From: Allorhodopirellula heiligendammensis
GTDB lineage: Bacteria; Planctomycetota; Planctomycetia; Pirellulales; Pirellulaceae
Direction: 5' to 3'
Assembly: GCF_007860105.1 (NCBI RefSeq)
Contig: NZ_SJPU01000002.1
Span: 1,787,739-1,851,738 of the forward strand
DNA: 64,000 nt
The notes beneath the pieces are model-generated. The model was not told the DNA's origin and did no database searches. It saw only the letters and a program-made list of their open reading frames with translations. Position 1 is the stretch's first letter, and each line of letters starts with the position of its first letter. Below, piece after piece: positions 1-8,787 of this stretch. Position numbers and translations under genes: made by a program.

Positions 1-1038
1 CTGCGGACGGTTCGCAATGCCGAGTCGCTGCCACCAGGGGCCGACAGCGGAATGGATTTGGCATCCGCATTCGTGCCACATCTGTCGGTGATGGTGGGCG
101 TGCTGATGGCGATCGCAAGTGTCGGCGTGCTGATTTTCTATATTCATCACATTCCAGAAACGATTCACGTCTCGAATATCATCGCGAATGTTGGTCGGCA
201 GCTGGACGTCCAGATTGACGGGCAGTTCCCCGCCCGGGTTGGTCAGGTCAATGACGAGGGCTCGGTGGTCGAACGTGTCGCTTTGCTTCCGCCGATGTTC
301 GATGAATCGGCCGCCCGCGTGCTGGCGGGGAAAACTGGGTATCTGCAGTACATTGATGGCGGTGGGCTGATTGAAATTGCGAGAGAGCATGACCTTGTAT
401 TGCATGTACAACCTAGTCCCGGTGACTTCGTCACGTCGTTGACCGTCCTCGTGCTCGCATCACCTCGCGAGCGCATTACCAACGACATCGAACGCGAGCT
501 GGCGTCGATGTTCGTCAGCGGTGCGCAGCGCTCGGCAAATCAGGATTTGCGATTCCTGATCAACCAACTCGTCGAGGTCGCCATGCGGGCATTGTCGCCC
601 GGCGTGAATGATCCATTTACGGCAATCAGTTGTATGCAGTGGTTGCAATCGGGATTGGAATCCCTCGCCGATCGCGAGCTGCCCGCATCGGCTCGTTACG
701 ACGAGGAGGGCGAGTTGCGGATGGTCGCCGCACCGGTAACCTTTGCGGCATTCGCCTCGCTGGTCTTTGATCAGCTTCGCCCTTACGTGGCGGCCGACCG
801 CAACGCCTCGGTCAGCATGATGGAAATGCTCGGTAATCTGACCGTCCAGGTGCCCAGTCCAAGCGATCGTCGGTTGATCGCCCGGCACGCATGCGCACTC
901 CGTCGCGCCTGTGAGCAGGCGCAGTCGGACACGCGGACCCTCGCGCTGATCTCGAGCCTGTACCGTGAGGTGTTGTGTTTGTTGGTGGATACCGACCGCC
1001 GCACGCGAGCTCGGCAGACAGGTCAGTGGATTCGGTGA
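1..1038 (+). CDS. DUF2254 family membrane protein, 5' end outside the window
   Basis: The reading frame is open from the first base, so the gene begins upstream; the first ATG (52) lies inside the protein. The visible part starts with the end of the membrane region, including a hydrophobic helix around MVGVLMAIASVGVLIFY followed by HHIPETIHVSNIIANVG. A roughly 260-residue soluble domain follows. The LRTVR start, the helix-then-IHHI pattern and the stretch RALSPGVNDPFTAISCMQWL match my memory of DUF2254 predicted membrane proteins, which carry about four helices before a cytoplasmic domain. Function of the family is unknown. The C-terminus is rich in arginine. The assignment is family-level only. 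Confidence 0.75.
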   Translation: MRTVRNAESLPPGADSGMDLASAFVPHLSVMVGVLMAIASVGVLIFYIHHIPETIHVSNIIANVGRQLDVQIDGQFPARVGQVNDEGSVVERVALLPPMFDESAARVLAGKTGYLQYIDGGGLIEIAREHDLVLHVQPSPGDFVTSLTVLVLASPRERITNDIERELASMFVSGAQRSANQDLRFLINQLVEVAMRALSPGVNDPFTAISCMQWLQSGLESLADRELPASARYDEEGELRMVAAPVTFAAFASLVFDQLRPYVAADRNASVSMMEMLGNLTVQVPSPSDRRLIARHACALRRACEQAQSDTRTLALISSLYREVLCLLVDTDRRTRARQTGQWIR

Positions 1039-1112
1039 CGAAGTTTGTCGCATTGGTGCGGTGATTGCACTAAACTGAGCCTATCCAGTTCACCATCATG
1101 CGGAGAGTTTCG

Positions 1113-2168
1113 ATGAGTCCAAAGCGTTGCCTGTTACTGAGTACCTGTCTTGCGGCCCTGACGGCTGCTCCTATGCCGCTCGCGTTCGGTCAGGACACGT
1201 CGGGTCCCGGGGCACCTCCGGCGAACCCAACTCAGCTCAGTGACTCCAGTCCCAGCGGAATTAGCGACTGGGCATTGGCTGGAGTCGTGTGGAGTGACGC
1301 GAGTCTGACCCGCAAACTCGCCGCCGATGCTCTCGGCCAAGCCCAGAGCGACGGCGCTGCCTCACCCACCCAGGAATCGCTGCAGCAACTTGCTCAGCAA
1401 TCTCAGCAAATCATAAAAGCATTGGAGCAATTCGGTTGGTCGCACAAGAAGAGCGGCGCTCAAGACGCAGCCCCGACTGCGGATCCAACCCCGGCTCCCA
1501 GCGTGGCCGCCGAGGCGAGCCCCGTGGCTGACACGCCATCGACCCAAGAGATCATGGCTGAAAAAATGAGGGCTGCTCGGGCGCGCGGCGAGGCCGAAGC
1601 GGCGGCCGCGAGTCCACTCAAACCACTCCCGACCCTGTCCAATCGGGTGAGCGAGCGAGATGGGCAAACTCTTTCGGATACGCTGCCCTACAGCGCTGGT
1701 TCGATCTATGACCATGGGGACTATCGACCCGGCGGCAGTTATCTCTCCGACGCTCCCGTGCCCGTAGATGCTTCCAAAGTCTACACGGGCGAGCTCGACG
1801 ATATTGAACGTGAGGTTGATCGCGAAAAATCCGCCGCACGGGCTCAGGCGGAGCGTGAACAGGACAAGCAGCCCAAGGTGGATCCACGCGTCACAGCAGG
1901 GTTGCTCCGCCGTATTCAGATGGACGATTACACGACCGCGCCCCAGTCCGACACCGGCGACTCGGGTGACCACGCCGATTCGCGGTGGGTCCAGTTTCGT
2001 CTCGAGGCCAATCAGTGGACGTATTCACGTGTCAACGCTAGCCAAAGAATCCCAGCCGCTCGCGCGGCGCTGCGGCAGCTGCAAGCGACAGCGATGACTG
2101 CGGGTCGGTCCACTCAGGACGCTCGGCTGAAACAGATTTTGGCCCCCATCATGAAGTTGTCCTTATAG
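1113..2168 (+). CDS. secreted protein of unknown function
   Basis: A 351-residue product with an N-terminal signal peptide (basic MSPKR, hydrophobic core, likely cleavage after AFGQ). I chose the ATG at 1113 because a GGAG lies five to eight bases upstream; an in-frame ATG at 1098 would place that SD inside the gene. The mature protein is low in hydrophobicity and rich in Ala, Gln, Ser and Asp. It has a Gln-rich segment (QQLAQQSQQIIKALEQFGW), a Pro/Ala linker and a charged central part (DDIEREVDREKSAARAQAER) likely to be helical. No enzyme motif is visible. It lies 74 bases after the DUF2254 gene and may share its transcript. I do not recognise the family. Confidence 0.7.
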   Translation: MSPKRCLLLSTCLAALTAAPMPLAFGQDTSGPGAPPANPTQLSDSSPSGISDWALAGVVWSDASLTRKLAADALGQAQSDGAASPTQESLQQLAQQSQQIIKALEQFGWSHKKSGAQDAAPTADPTPAPSVAAEASPVADTPSTQEIMAEKMRAARARGEAEAAAASPLKPLPTLSNRVSERDGQTLSDTLPYSAGSIYDHGDYRPGGSYLSDAPVPVDASKVYTGELDDIEREVDREKSAARAQAEREQDKQPKVDPRVTAGLLRRIQMDDYTTAPQSDTGDSGDHADSRWVQFRLEANQWTYSRVNASQRIPAARAALRQLQATAMTAGRSTQDARLKQILAPIMKLSL

Positions 2169-2257
2169 GGATTCTCGGAGCTTGCGGATCGTCGATCAAA
2201 TCGATGTTGCCGCTGCGTATCCGCGATTTTGATCTACAGCATGCTCGTCATCCGGTA

Positions 2258-2677
2258 CTAACGCCGGAATACTCGCAGCACGGACGTCGCCACCGCGACG
2301 ACGCCGAAGAGTGGTAGCGCGGCAATGATCAGTTTCGGCTGAGCAGCGACGAGGATAATAGCGATCACCCCCAGAACAGCGAGTCCGGGCGGGAGCCAAC
2401 GCGCGGGGCGTTTGAGGGAGTCCCAAGCCAGCCAAATTGCGCCGAAAACCAGTCCGATCCGCGTCAGGGAGGCGATCATAAAACCGCTGGTGGAGGCCGA
2501 TCCTGAAAGGTACTCGAGTCCGCCGGTGAGTTTGGCGATCACCGCACACAGCAGGCACGCCCCGGCGGCCGCGCCGGCGAGGTAGCGGCGACTTGTGCCC
2601 CTGGCCCCACCGCCTGGGGAGTCACCACGAGGGGGCTGGGGGCTGCGAATTCGGGATTGCTTGCGATTATTTGGCAT
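2258..2677 (-). CDS. small polytopic membrane protein of unknown function
   Basis: About 139 residues from the ATG at 2677. The frame is open further upstream (ATG 2830), but that extension would overlap the divergent gene at 2774 and has no plausible composition, so the short form is preferred. A basic, Pro/Arg-rich N-terminus of about 30 residues precedes three or four hydrophobic helices (YLAGAAAGACLLCAVIAKL; LTRIGLVFGAIWLAW; LAVLGVIAIILVAAQ; LIIAALPLFGVVAVATSVL), and the chain ends with a basic RVFRR. This suggests an inner-membrane protein. No family or motif is recognised. Confidence 0.5.
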   Translation of the reverse strand: MPNNRKQSRIRSPQPPRGDSPGGGARGTSRRYLAGAAAGACLLCAVIAKLTGGLEYLSGSASTSGFMIASLTRIGLVFGAIWLAWDSLKRPARWLPPGLAVLGVIAIILVAAQPKLIIAALPLFGVVAVATSVLRVFRR

Positions 2678-2773
2678 TGCCACGCAGAAGGGAGGTTCGG
2701 AACAAGTGGACTCGGAGATTATACTAGTCTCTCTGTCGTCACCACCTCGCCCCATTCTCCCGCCTGTTGAAAT

Positions 2774-4171
2774 ATGACTTCTCGGTCTCAGAAAACCACT
2801 CCATGCGGTTTTCTTCGCAATTTCACGCATTTGCTCATCGGTTGCTCGTTCACCACGGTGACCACCTTGCTCCCTGGGAATGCGTTATCGACGGTCCACG
2901 CGGACGATCCGCCACAGGTTGCCTCGCAAAATAAGTCAACTCCGCCGGTTGCGTCAGCAAGAAAGCCCCTTTTTGATGGAAAGTCCATTACCGGGTGGAG
3001 CAACCCCTACGAATGGGGAAAGACCGACGTGGTCGACGGCGAACTGCACCTGACTGGTGAGCGAAAGTATTTTTTAGTAACCGACCAAGTTTTCCACGAC
3101 TTCGAATTCGAAGGCGAAATCAAACTTCCTGAAGGGAAATCGAACAGCGGGTTCATGGCCCGCGGTCAGGTTGAGCCCAATCGAGTTTATGGCTACCAAG
3201 CCGAAGCCGATCCGACAGAGCGGCGATGGTCCGGCGGGCTGTATGACGAAGGTCGCCGTCAGTGGCTCAACCCGCTGTGGAAGCAACCCGACGCCCAGGC
3301 CGCATTCGATCGTAATCGCTGGAATCGGTATCGCATCCGCTGCGTCGGCAACCATCTCCAGTTTTATGTGAACGAGGTCCCAACAACGGACTATTTCGAT
3401 CCCGCCGATCTGAGCGGCCGGATTGGATTGCAGCATCATGGCGAGAAAGGCCAGATGGTCCGATTTCGAAACCTAACCGTTCGAGACATGGGACAGCATC
3501 AATGGGTGCCTCTGTTTGACGCGCAGACCGCCAGCAAATCCGCCGCTGAGGGCGAAATTATTCCAGGTTGGAAGGCCATCGGTGGTGGTAACTGGACGGT
3601 TGCCGATGGTGTCCTGCAGGGCCGCGCTAGCGTTGAAGCGAACGAACCGAACGGTCTGCTGTACTGCACTCGGCAATTTGCCAACGCCACGTTTCGAATC
3701 GTTTATCGATTCACTGAAGGCGACAGTGGCTTTTTTGTCCGCAGTAAAATCACCGATGCCAACCCGTTCGTGGCAGGTGTGCAGTGCGAGATCGATGACT
3801 CTGATGCCGTCGGCGGGCTCTATCAGACCGGCGGCAAAGGCTGGGTTGCCAAGCCACTGCACTATCTCGATACCCGCTTCCCACCGGACCGCCGCGACGT
3901 CGTCCGGGCACAATGGAACCAAGCTCGTCAGGTACCCGCCACCCCAGTGGAAGGCGACACACCAGCTGACCCTGCGGTAAAACCCTGGCAAACGATGGTC
4001 GTCTCGGTGCACGGCAAACGCATCGTAACTCATCTGAACGGTTGCCTCGCCGCCGACTTTGTTGTCGACGATCTGGCCGAATCCGGTACGATCGCCTTGC
4101 AACTCCACGGCAATCAAAACCTGGAAATCGACTTCCGCAGCATCGAGGTTCTTGAACCCGTCAGTAAGTAA
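2774..4171 (+). CDS. secreted protein with two DUF1080 (3-keto-disaccharide hydrolase-type) domains
   Basis: A 465-residue exported protein; the hydrophobic segment FTHLLIGCSFTTVTTLLPG looks like a signal peptide. Two concanavalin-like jelly-roll domains follow: residues about 63–235 (starting KPLFDGKSITGWSNP) and about 243–460 (starting WVPLFDAQTA). The pattern 'LFDGKS..GW', internal 'NSGFMARGQ', and terminal 'GRIGLQHHG...VRFRNLTVRD' are typical of DUF1080, a family very abundant in planctomycetes and linked to polysaccharide or keto-sugar hydrolysis. The second copy is more diverged but keeps 'DSGFFVRSK' and 'GTIALQLHG'. The tandem arrangement may come from an internal duplication. The substrate cannot be read from sequence. 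Confidence 0.85.
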   Translation: MTSRSQKTTPCGFLRNFTHLLIGCSFTTVTTLLPGNALSTVHADDPPQVASQNKSTPPVASARKPLFDGKSITGWSNPYEWGKTDVVDGELHLTGERKYFLVTDQVFHDFEFEGEIKLPEGKSNSGFMARGQVEPNRVYGYQAEADPTERRWSGGLYDEGRRQWLNPLWKQPDAQAAFDRNRWNRYRIRCVGNHLQFYVNEVPTTDYFDPADLSGRIGLQHHGEKGQMVRFRNLTVRDMGQHQWVPLFDAQTASKSAAEGEIIPGWKAIGGGNWTVADGVLQGRASVEANEPNGLLYCTRQFANATFRIVYRFTEGDSGFFVRSKITDANPFVAGVQCEIDDSDAVGGLYQTGGKGWVAKPLHYLDTRFPPDRRDVVRAQWNQARQVPATPVEGDTPADPAVKPWQTMVVSVHGKRIVTHLNGCLAADFVVDDLAESGTIALQLHGNQNLEIDFRSIEVLEPVSK

Positions 4172-4287
4172 CGCTTTGAGATGGGAAATGAGTGATGCCA
4201 CACGTTTGCTCGACTCAAGCGATAAACGGCACCTCGTTCCACTCCTATGGACCGAGTATCTCGATACGATACCGGTTCGGTGCGTAC

Positions 4288-5079
4288 TCAGTTCTTCAGC
4301 ATGCTTTGCACGCGTAAGCGTTCTTTGGCAAGGGCCTGGCCAACGACCGGCAATGGCTCGAAGTCGGGCGATGGCTTCAATTCTTCGTCGGCTGCGATGA
4401 CACGCCAGCGAAGATTGCGAAACCACACGGGATGGCCGTGGTCCTGCAACCATAGCTTGCCACCACGCCCCGTGAGGTCGCCACCGCGGATCGTTAGCAA
4501 TTCTACCATCGCCGCCCACTTGGGATCGGTATAGTCGAAATCAAGTACCTTTTCGCCGTTAAGCCAGTGTTGGATCACGGTTCCCTTGCAAAGGACCCGT
4601 GCGGAATTCCATTCTCCCACTGGACGAGTTGCATCCTCCGATGGCGCCATGCAGAAGAATAGAGAGGCAGCTGCTTGACGCGGATTCTCACCATACGGGC
4701 TGCCGATATTATCGAGAACCTGATACTCAACCTGCCCTGGGCGGTAGTAGACACCACTGTTGCAGCCTGGTGATACTTTCCAATCGAATCGCAATTCAAA
4801 ATCGTCGGGGACGGTCTGCCTGTCATAGGTCAGGGGGCCCCCATCCGCCGCGCGATGGAACGCACCATCCTCGATCTGCCAATTGCCTTTCTGTGACCAG
4901 CCGTCAAAGGTTTTTTCGTCGGATAAAGACACAAACGCCTCCGCTGGCGCCGGCTCGCTGAGGCTCTCAGGTGAACTCGATGATGGCACATCGGGGGTCA
5001 CTCGGCGCTCTTGGCCGTGCACCGTCGAGCTTGTTGTCACGAGCAATAGGAAACAGGCGACTACATAGGAAGAATGCAT
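4288..5079 (-). CDS. secreted DUF1080 domain protein
   Basis: About 263 residues from the ATG at 5079. The upstream in-frame ATG at 5175 would bury the signal peptide MHSSYVVACFLLLVTTSSTVHG, so the shorter start is chosen. After a Ser/Pro/Glu linker comes one DUF1080 domain: FVSLSDEKTFDGWSQKGNW near the start, PGCNSGVYYRPGQVEYQVLD in the middle, and GGKLWLQDHGHPVWFRNLRW near the end. This is the canonical single-domain form of the family, and the protein is likely periplasmic or exported. The gene converges on the two-domain DUF1080 gene 116 bases away. The two share only family-level similarity by eye. Confidence 0.85.
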   Translation of the reverse strand: MHSSYVVACFLLLVTTSSTVHGQERRVTPDVPSSSSPESLSEPAPAEAFVSLSDEKTFDGWSQKGNWQIEDGAFHRAADGGPLTYDRQTVPDDFELRFDWKVSPGCNSGVYYRPGQVEYQVLDNIGSPYGENPRQAAASLFFCMAPSEDATRPVGEWNSARVLCKGTVIQHWLNGEKVLDFDYTDPKWAAMVELLTIRGGDLTGRGGKLWLQDHGHPVWFRNLRWRVIAADEELKPSPDFEPLPVVGQALAKERLRVQSMLKN

Positions 5080-5253
5080 GGAAGGCAACGCTGGTGATAT
5101 TTGGAATTCCGTCACCGACAAGACGACATCGATTCTGGAGCGAGTGATTGTCGCATTGCCAGAGGCCACAAACAAGTTCCCGCAGCGGCCATTTTGGGGC
5201 GGGGAGCGATGCCAGCGATTGGTCGACGCACCGCGTCGCGCTCGAGGCGTTAC

Positions 5254-6963
5254 TTACAAGTAGTAAACGACGAGTGATGCCGCCAGGAGTGCGGATGCCC
5301 AAAATGCCATTGCGTTCGTTGACCACGTGCGACCAAACAGTCCTGTCTCGCAAAACGCAGCCCGCGCGTAATCAAGGACGTCAGTGAGCCCGCTTATGAA
5401 CGCGGTTCGCACGGCACTGTCAGCGGCAACGATCCCAGTTCGCAGTTTTGCAACCAGTCTAGGAATGGCAATACGGTAGAACCAATCCGTATCTAAAACA
5501 GTCGCACGCTGCTCGGCGGGATACCAACCCATTTTCATCAGGAAAACGAACGCCAGTCCAGCAAACATTAATAGTTGCAGCTGCGTGACCACGTGGGTCG
5601 TCGTATAGGGATGATAATCGAGAGTGTGCGGCAGCAACCCGTACAGCAACGGGTAGGCCGTTCCCAGAATGATGCACCCCGCCGACGCCATTGCCATCGC
5701 TACCAGCATGTTTCGCGGCGCCTCTTGGACTCGTTTACCACTGTCGTGGGCGAAGAATGCGAAGAACGGGATTTTAATCCCCGAATGCTCCATCACACCC
5801 GCTGACGCAATTAACAGCACGATCCACACACCCAACATGTGCTGCTCGGCAGCTGCCGAGATGATCATCGACTTGCTAACGAATCCGCTCAAGAGCGGAA
5901 AGCCAGAGATCGCGCCAGCGCCAATCAAGCAAAACGTCGTCGTCCAGGGCATCGACTTATGCAGCCCACCAAGTTCGGTCGCTTTGATCGTTCCGACCCG
6001 GTACAGCACCGCACCCATCGACATGAATAGCAATGATTTGTAAATGATGTGACAAAACGCGTGAGCCACTGTGCCATTAATTGCTAGTTCCGTGCCGATC
6101 CCAATCCCGACGACCATGAACCCAAGTTGGTTATTGAGGCTGTAGGCCAACACTCGCCGCAAATCATTCTCAATCACGGCGAATACAATCGGGAACAATG
6201 TCATCGCACAGCCCACCCAGATCAGCGGCTCGAAGCCGGCAAAACCACGGATCAACGAATAGACGGCGAGTTTCGTCGTGAATGCACTCAGGAAAACGGT
6301 GCCCGTGACGGTCGCTTTCGGGTAGGAGTCCTGCAACCAGTTGTGTAACAGCGGGAACGCGCACTTGATCCCGAAAGCAACCAGAATCAGCTTGCCCGCC
6401 AGCGTCAAGCCTTCATCCGCACCTACGAAGGAAGTGAACGACAGCGATCCCGTCTCGACGTATTGCACGATCGCGCCGGACAGCAGCAGCACCCCCGAGG
6501 TGACTTGGATGATGAGATACCGCATCCCGGCCCGGTATGAGCGCTCGTTGTCGCTCGCCCAAATCAGGAACACACTCGAGATTGCCGTCAATTCCCAGAA
6601 CACGAACAGCGTCAGCAAATCGCCTGCGCATGCGGCCGCGATCGCCGCGCCCGCGTAGAGCGCGCCCGCCACGTGCTGCCGCGGATCACGCACGTGCAGC
6701 GCATAGATCGCCGAGATGATCGCAGCCAAATGGAACACGATTGCGAAGGGGCGTGATATCGAATCGATCCGTACCAGGTGCAGTTCGGCCCCGAACAAAG
6801 TCAGGTTTCCATGATCACCTGACGGGGTCAGGATAAACAACGCGAGGCTGAGAGCCGACAGTGCAAGGACCGTCCATGCCTGCATCCGCCTGGCCAGCAA
6901 GGGCAGGAACAAGGCGCCGATCATCATCAGGAGTCCAGGCGGTAGATCAGCGATCGCGGTCAT
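5254..6963 (-). CDS. MrpD/NuoN-like proton-conducting antiporter subunit (third copy)
   Basis: A 569-residue polytopic protein of the proton-antiporter M family (MrpA/D, NuoL/M/N). The family signatures are visible: the TM5 glutamate in FVFWELTAISSVFLIW; the broken-helix lysine in FGIKCAFPLLHNWLQDSYPK with T-K further on; the lysine in HAFCHIIYKSLLFMSMGAVL; and the late SGFPLLSGFVSKSMI. It has around 14 helices plus a C-terminal extension ending in another helix. It is last in the Mrp operon, overlapping the preceding 96-aa gene by 17 bases. The residues needed for proton transfer seem intact, so it is probably an active pumping module. It could also be described as subunit D or an NuoN relative. 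Confidence 0.85.
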   Translation of the reverse strand: MTAIADLPPGLLMMIGALFLPLLARRMQAWTVLALSALSLALFILTPSGDHGNLTLFGAELHLVRIDSISRPFAIVFHLAAIISAIYALHVRDPRQHVAGALYAGAAIAAACAGDLLTLFVFWELTAISSVFLIWASDNERSYRAGMRYLIIQVTSGVLLLSGAIVQYVETGSLSFTSFVGADEGLTLAGKLILVAFGIKCAFPLLHNWLQDSYPKATVTGTVFLSAFTTKLAVYSLIRGFAGFEPLIWVGCAMTLFPIVFAVIENDLRRVLAYSLNNQLGFMVVGIGIGTELAINGTVAHAFCHIIYKSLLFMSMGAVLYRVGTIKATELGGLHKSMPWTTTFCLIGAGAISGFPLLSGFVSKSMIISAAAEQHMLGVWIVLLIASAGVMEHSGIKIPFFAFFAHDSGKRVQEAPRNMLVAMAMASAGCIILGTAYPLLYGLLPHTLDYHPYTTTHVVTQLQLLMFAGLAFVFLMKMGWYPAEQRATVLDTDWFYRIAIPRLVAKLRTGIVAADSAVRTAFISGLTDVLDYARAAFCETGLFGRTWSTNAMAFWASALLAASLVVYYL

Positions 6964-7237
6964 GATCCTGCTCCTCGCTCTCGTAATAATCCTCGGGGCG
7001 TGAAACCAGCAGCCGCAGCAATCGTCCTAAAAAAACGATCACGACGAACGATACGAAGCCAAACCACGCTTGAAACGCGAATGTCGTTTCGATGGGGAAA
7101 TGAGGGTGTGGGTTGGTGTAAAAGAGGTCTGCGAGGGCTAGGCCAGCGCAGCTGACCACCAACGCGATAATCATATTGCGAATGTTTTGAGGTCGTTCAA
7201 ACCAACTGGGATTGTTCGTCGAACCGGATGCGTTCAT
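6947..7237 (-). CDS. small two-helix membrane protein of the Mrp operon
   Basis: A 96-residue product from the ATG at 7237, which overlaps the upstream stop codon as ATGA. The longer frame back to 7414 lies inside the upstream gene and is not used. Two hydrophobic helices are clear (MIIALVVSCAGLALADLFY; FQAWFGFVSFVVIVFLGRLL) separated by NPHPHFPIETT, with the C-terminal tail PEDYYESEEQDHDRDR very acidic. From memory, proteins of this shape, with a His-rich loop and an EDYYE-like tail, occur next to MrpD-like genes in several phyla. It has no counterpart among MrpA–G and is best regarded as an accessory subunit. Position between two antiporter-type genes supports a structural role. Confidence 0.75.
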   Translation of the reverse strand: MNASGSTNNPSWFERPQNIRNMIIALVVSCAGLALADLFYTNPHPHFPIETTFAFQAWFGFVSFVVIVFLGRLLRLLVSRPEDYYESEEQDHDRDR

Positions 7238-8787
7238 CGCGATGTGGCCTCCGTAGGTTCTTTCATTTCCAGCATTGCCGGCCCACTCTCGGTGATGGGC
7301 AATAGGACTTCGTAAAGCCATTGGGCAACGAAGAATAATGCCACGCTGCCAATGGCCGTGATGCACAGCGGCACCACGCACAGTAGTGGAGCCTCCTGCA
7401 TTTCCGCAAACCAACTGCCGCCTGCCGCTCCATCATCCTCCGGCTGATCCGAACTTGCCTTCATGAATGCGCGCATCGGAATCGGAACGAGGTAGGCAAT
7501 GTTCAACAAAGAACTAATCATCAGCGCTGCCATCAAGAAGTACTGGTGAGTTTCAACCGTCCCTATCGCTAGGAACCATTTGCTCCACGCTCCGCCCCCG
7601 GGAGGCAGGCCAATGATACTGACCGAAGCGACTAGGAACGCCGCAAAGGTCAAAGGCATCTTGCGACCGAGCCCATCGAGTTCGCTGACGTTCTTTTTAT
7701 GAGCGGCAACGTAGATCGCGCCGGCACAAAAGAACAAGGTGATCTTACCCACCGCATGCATCGCGATGTGCATCCCACCGCCAATCACACTGCTCGGCGT
7801 TGCCAGCATCCCACCGAGAGTGATGTAGGCCAGCTGACCGATCGTAGAATAAGCCAATCTCGCCTTGAGATTGTCTTTAGTCATCGCGATCAAGGAAGCA
7901 ACAACAATTGTGAAACCCGCCACATAGGCCAGGTACAAACTCACGCCACTTTCACGCAGCAGTTCCAGTCCGAATATGTAGACACAAACCTTCAAAACCG
8001 AAAATACGCCAACTTTTACTACCGCGACCGCGTGCAAGAGTGCGCTGACCGGCGTCGGTGCGACCATCGCGGCCGGCAACCAACGGTGAAACGGCATCAA
8101 CGCCGCTTTGCCAATCCCGAATGTGAACAGCCCGATCAGCACACCCAGTCCTGTTTGCGAAATGCGTCCTGTGGTGAATGCGTCCGACAAAATTCCACCC
8201 AGGCGAAAATCCAAGGTTCCCGCCAGTGACCAGGTCCAGACAATCGCCAGCATGAACAAGCCAATCGATGTCGACAACAGGATCCCGAGATAGACCCGGC
8301 CACCTCGTCGCGCCTCATCGTTGCCATGATGCGTGACGAGCGGATATGTTGATATCGTCATCAATTCGTATGCGACAAAGAGCGTGAACAGATTCGCGGA
8401 AAAGGCAGCCGCTAGTGCCGCAAAAATGGCGATGGCGAAACAGGTGAAGAATCTCGTCTGATGATGTTCGTGATGCCCACGCATGTAACCTACAGCATAG
8501 GCCGTCGTCAGCACCCACAACCCGGCAGCGACCAGCGCGAACAGCATCCCCAGCGGTTCGACTCGGAAAGCAATATCGAATCCTGGTAGTAGCTCGCTGA
8601 TTGCCAGTTCCGGACGCTGTCCTGAAAAAACGGAACGCGACAAACACCCAACGGCGATTAACAGCAGGACCGCCACAGCACCCGAGCACCCGTCGCGAAT
8701 ATTGGGCGCTTTGCCAAAGATCACAATCAATGCGACCGCGACAAGTGGTAGCAAAAGCGAAACCCAAATGAGCTGTTCAGAGGTCAT
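7234..8787 (-). CDS. MrpA N-terminal/NuoL-like proton-conducting antiporter subunit
   Basis: A 517-residue polytopic protein of the proton-antiporter M family. Visible signatures are the TM5 glutamate in LFVAYELMTISTYPLVTHHG, the TM7 lysine in FGIGKAALMPFHRWLPAAM followed by the discontinuous-helix region PTPVSALLHAVAVVKVGVF, and the TM lysine in AMHAVGKITLFFCAGAIY. The HRWLP..M.APTPVSALLHA pattern is closer to NuoL/MrpA than to MrpD. It therefore probably replaces the N-terminal half of MrpA, whose C-terminal parts are encoded separately at 11219 and 10776. Start and stop abut the neighbours (0-base gap to mrpD, 4-base overlap with the 96-aa gene), so it is in the same transcription unit. 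Confidence 0.85.
   Translation of the reverse strand: MTSEQLIWVSLLLPLVAVALIVIFGKAPNIRDGCSGAVAVLLLIAVGCLSRSVFSGQRPELAISELLPGFDIAFRVEPLGMLFALVAAGLWVLTTAYAVGYMRGHHEHHQTRFFTCFAIAIFAALAAAFSANLFTLFVAYELMTISTYPLVTHHGNDEARRGGRVYLGILLSTSIGLFMLAIVWTWSLAGTLDFRLGGILSDAFTTGRISQTGLGVLIGLFTFGIGKAALMPFHRWLPAAMVAPTPVSALLHAVAVVKVGVFSVLKVCVYIFGLELLRESGVSLYLAYVAGFTIVVASLIAMTKDNLKARLAYSTIGQLAYITLGGMLATPSSVIGGGMHIAMHAVGKITLFFCAGAIYVAAHKKNVSELDGLGRKMPLTFAAFLVASVSIIGLPPGGGAWSKWFLAIGTVETHQYFLMAALMISSLLNIAYLVPIPMRAFMKASSDQPEDDGAAGGSWFAEMQEAPLLCVVPLCITAIGSVALFFVAQWLYEVLLPITESGPAMLEMKEPTEATSR

Noticed and set aside
460..1053. 197-aa open frame on the minus strand
   Set aside because: Antisense to the DUF2254 gene; Cys/His/Arg-rich and without recognisable domain.
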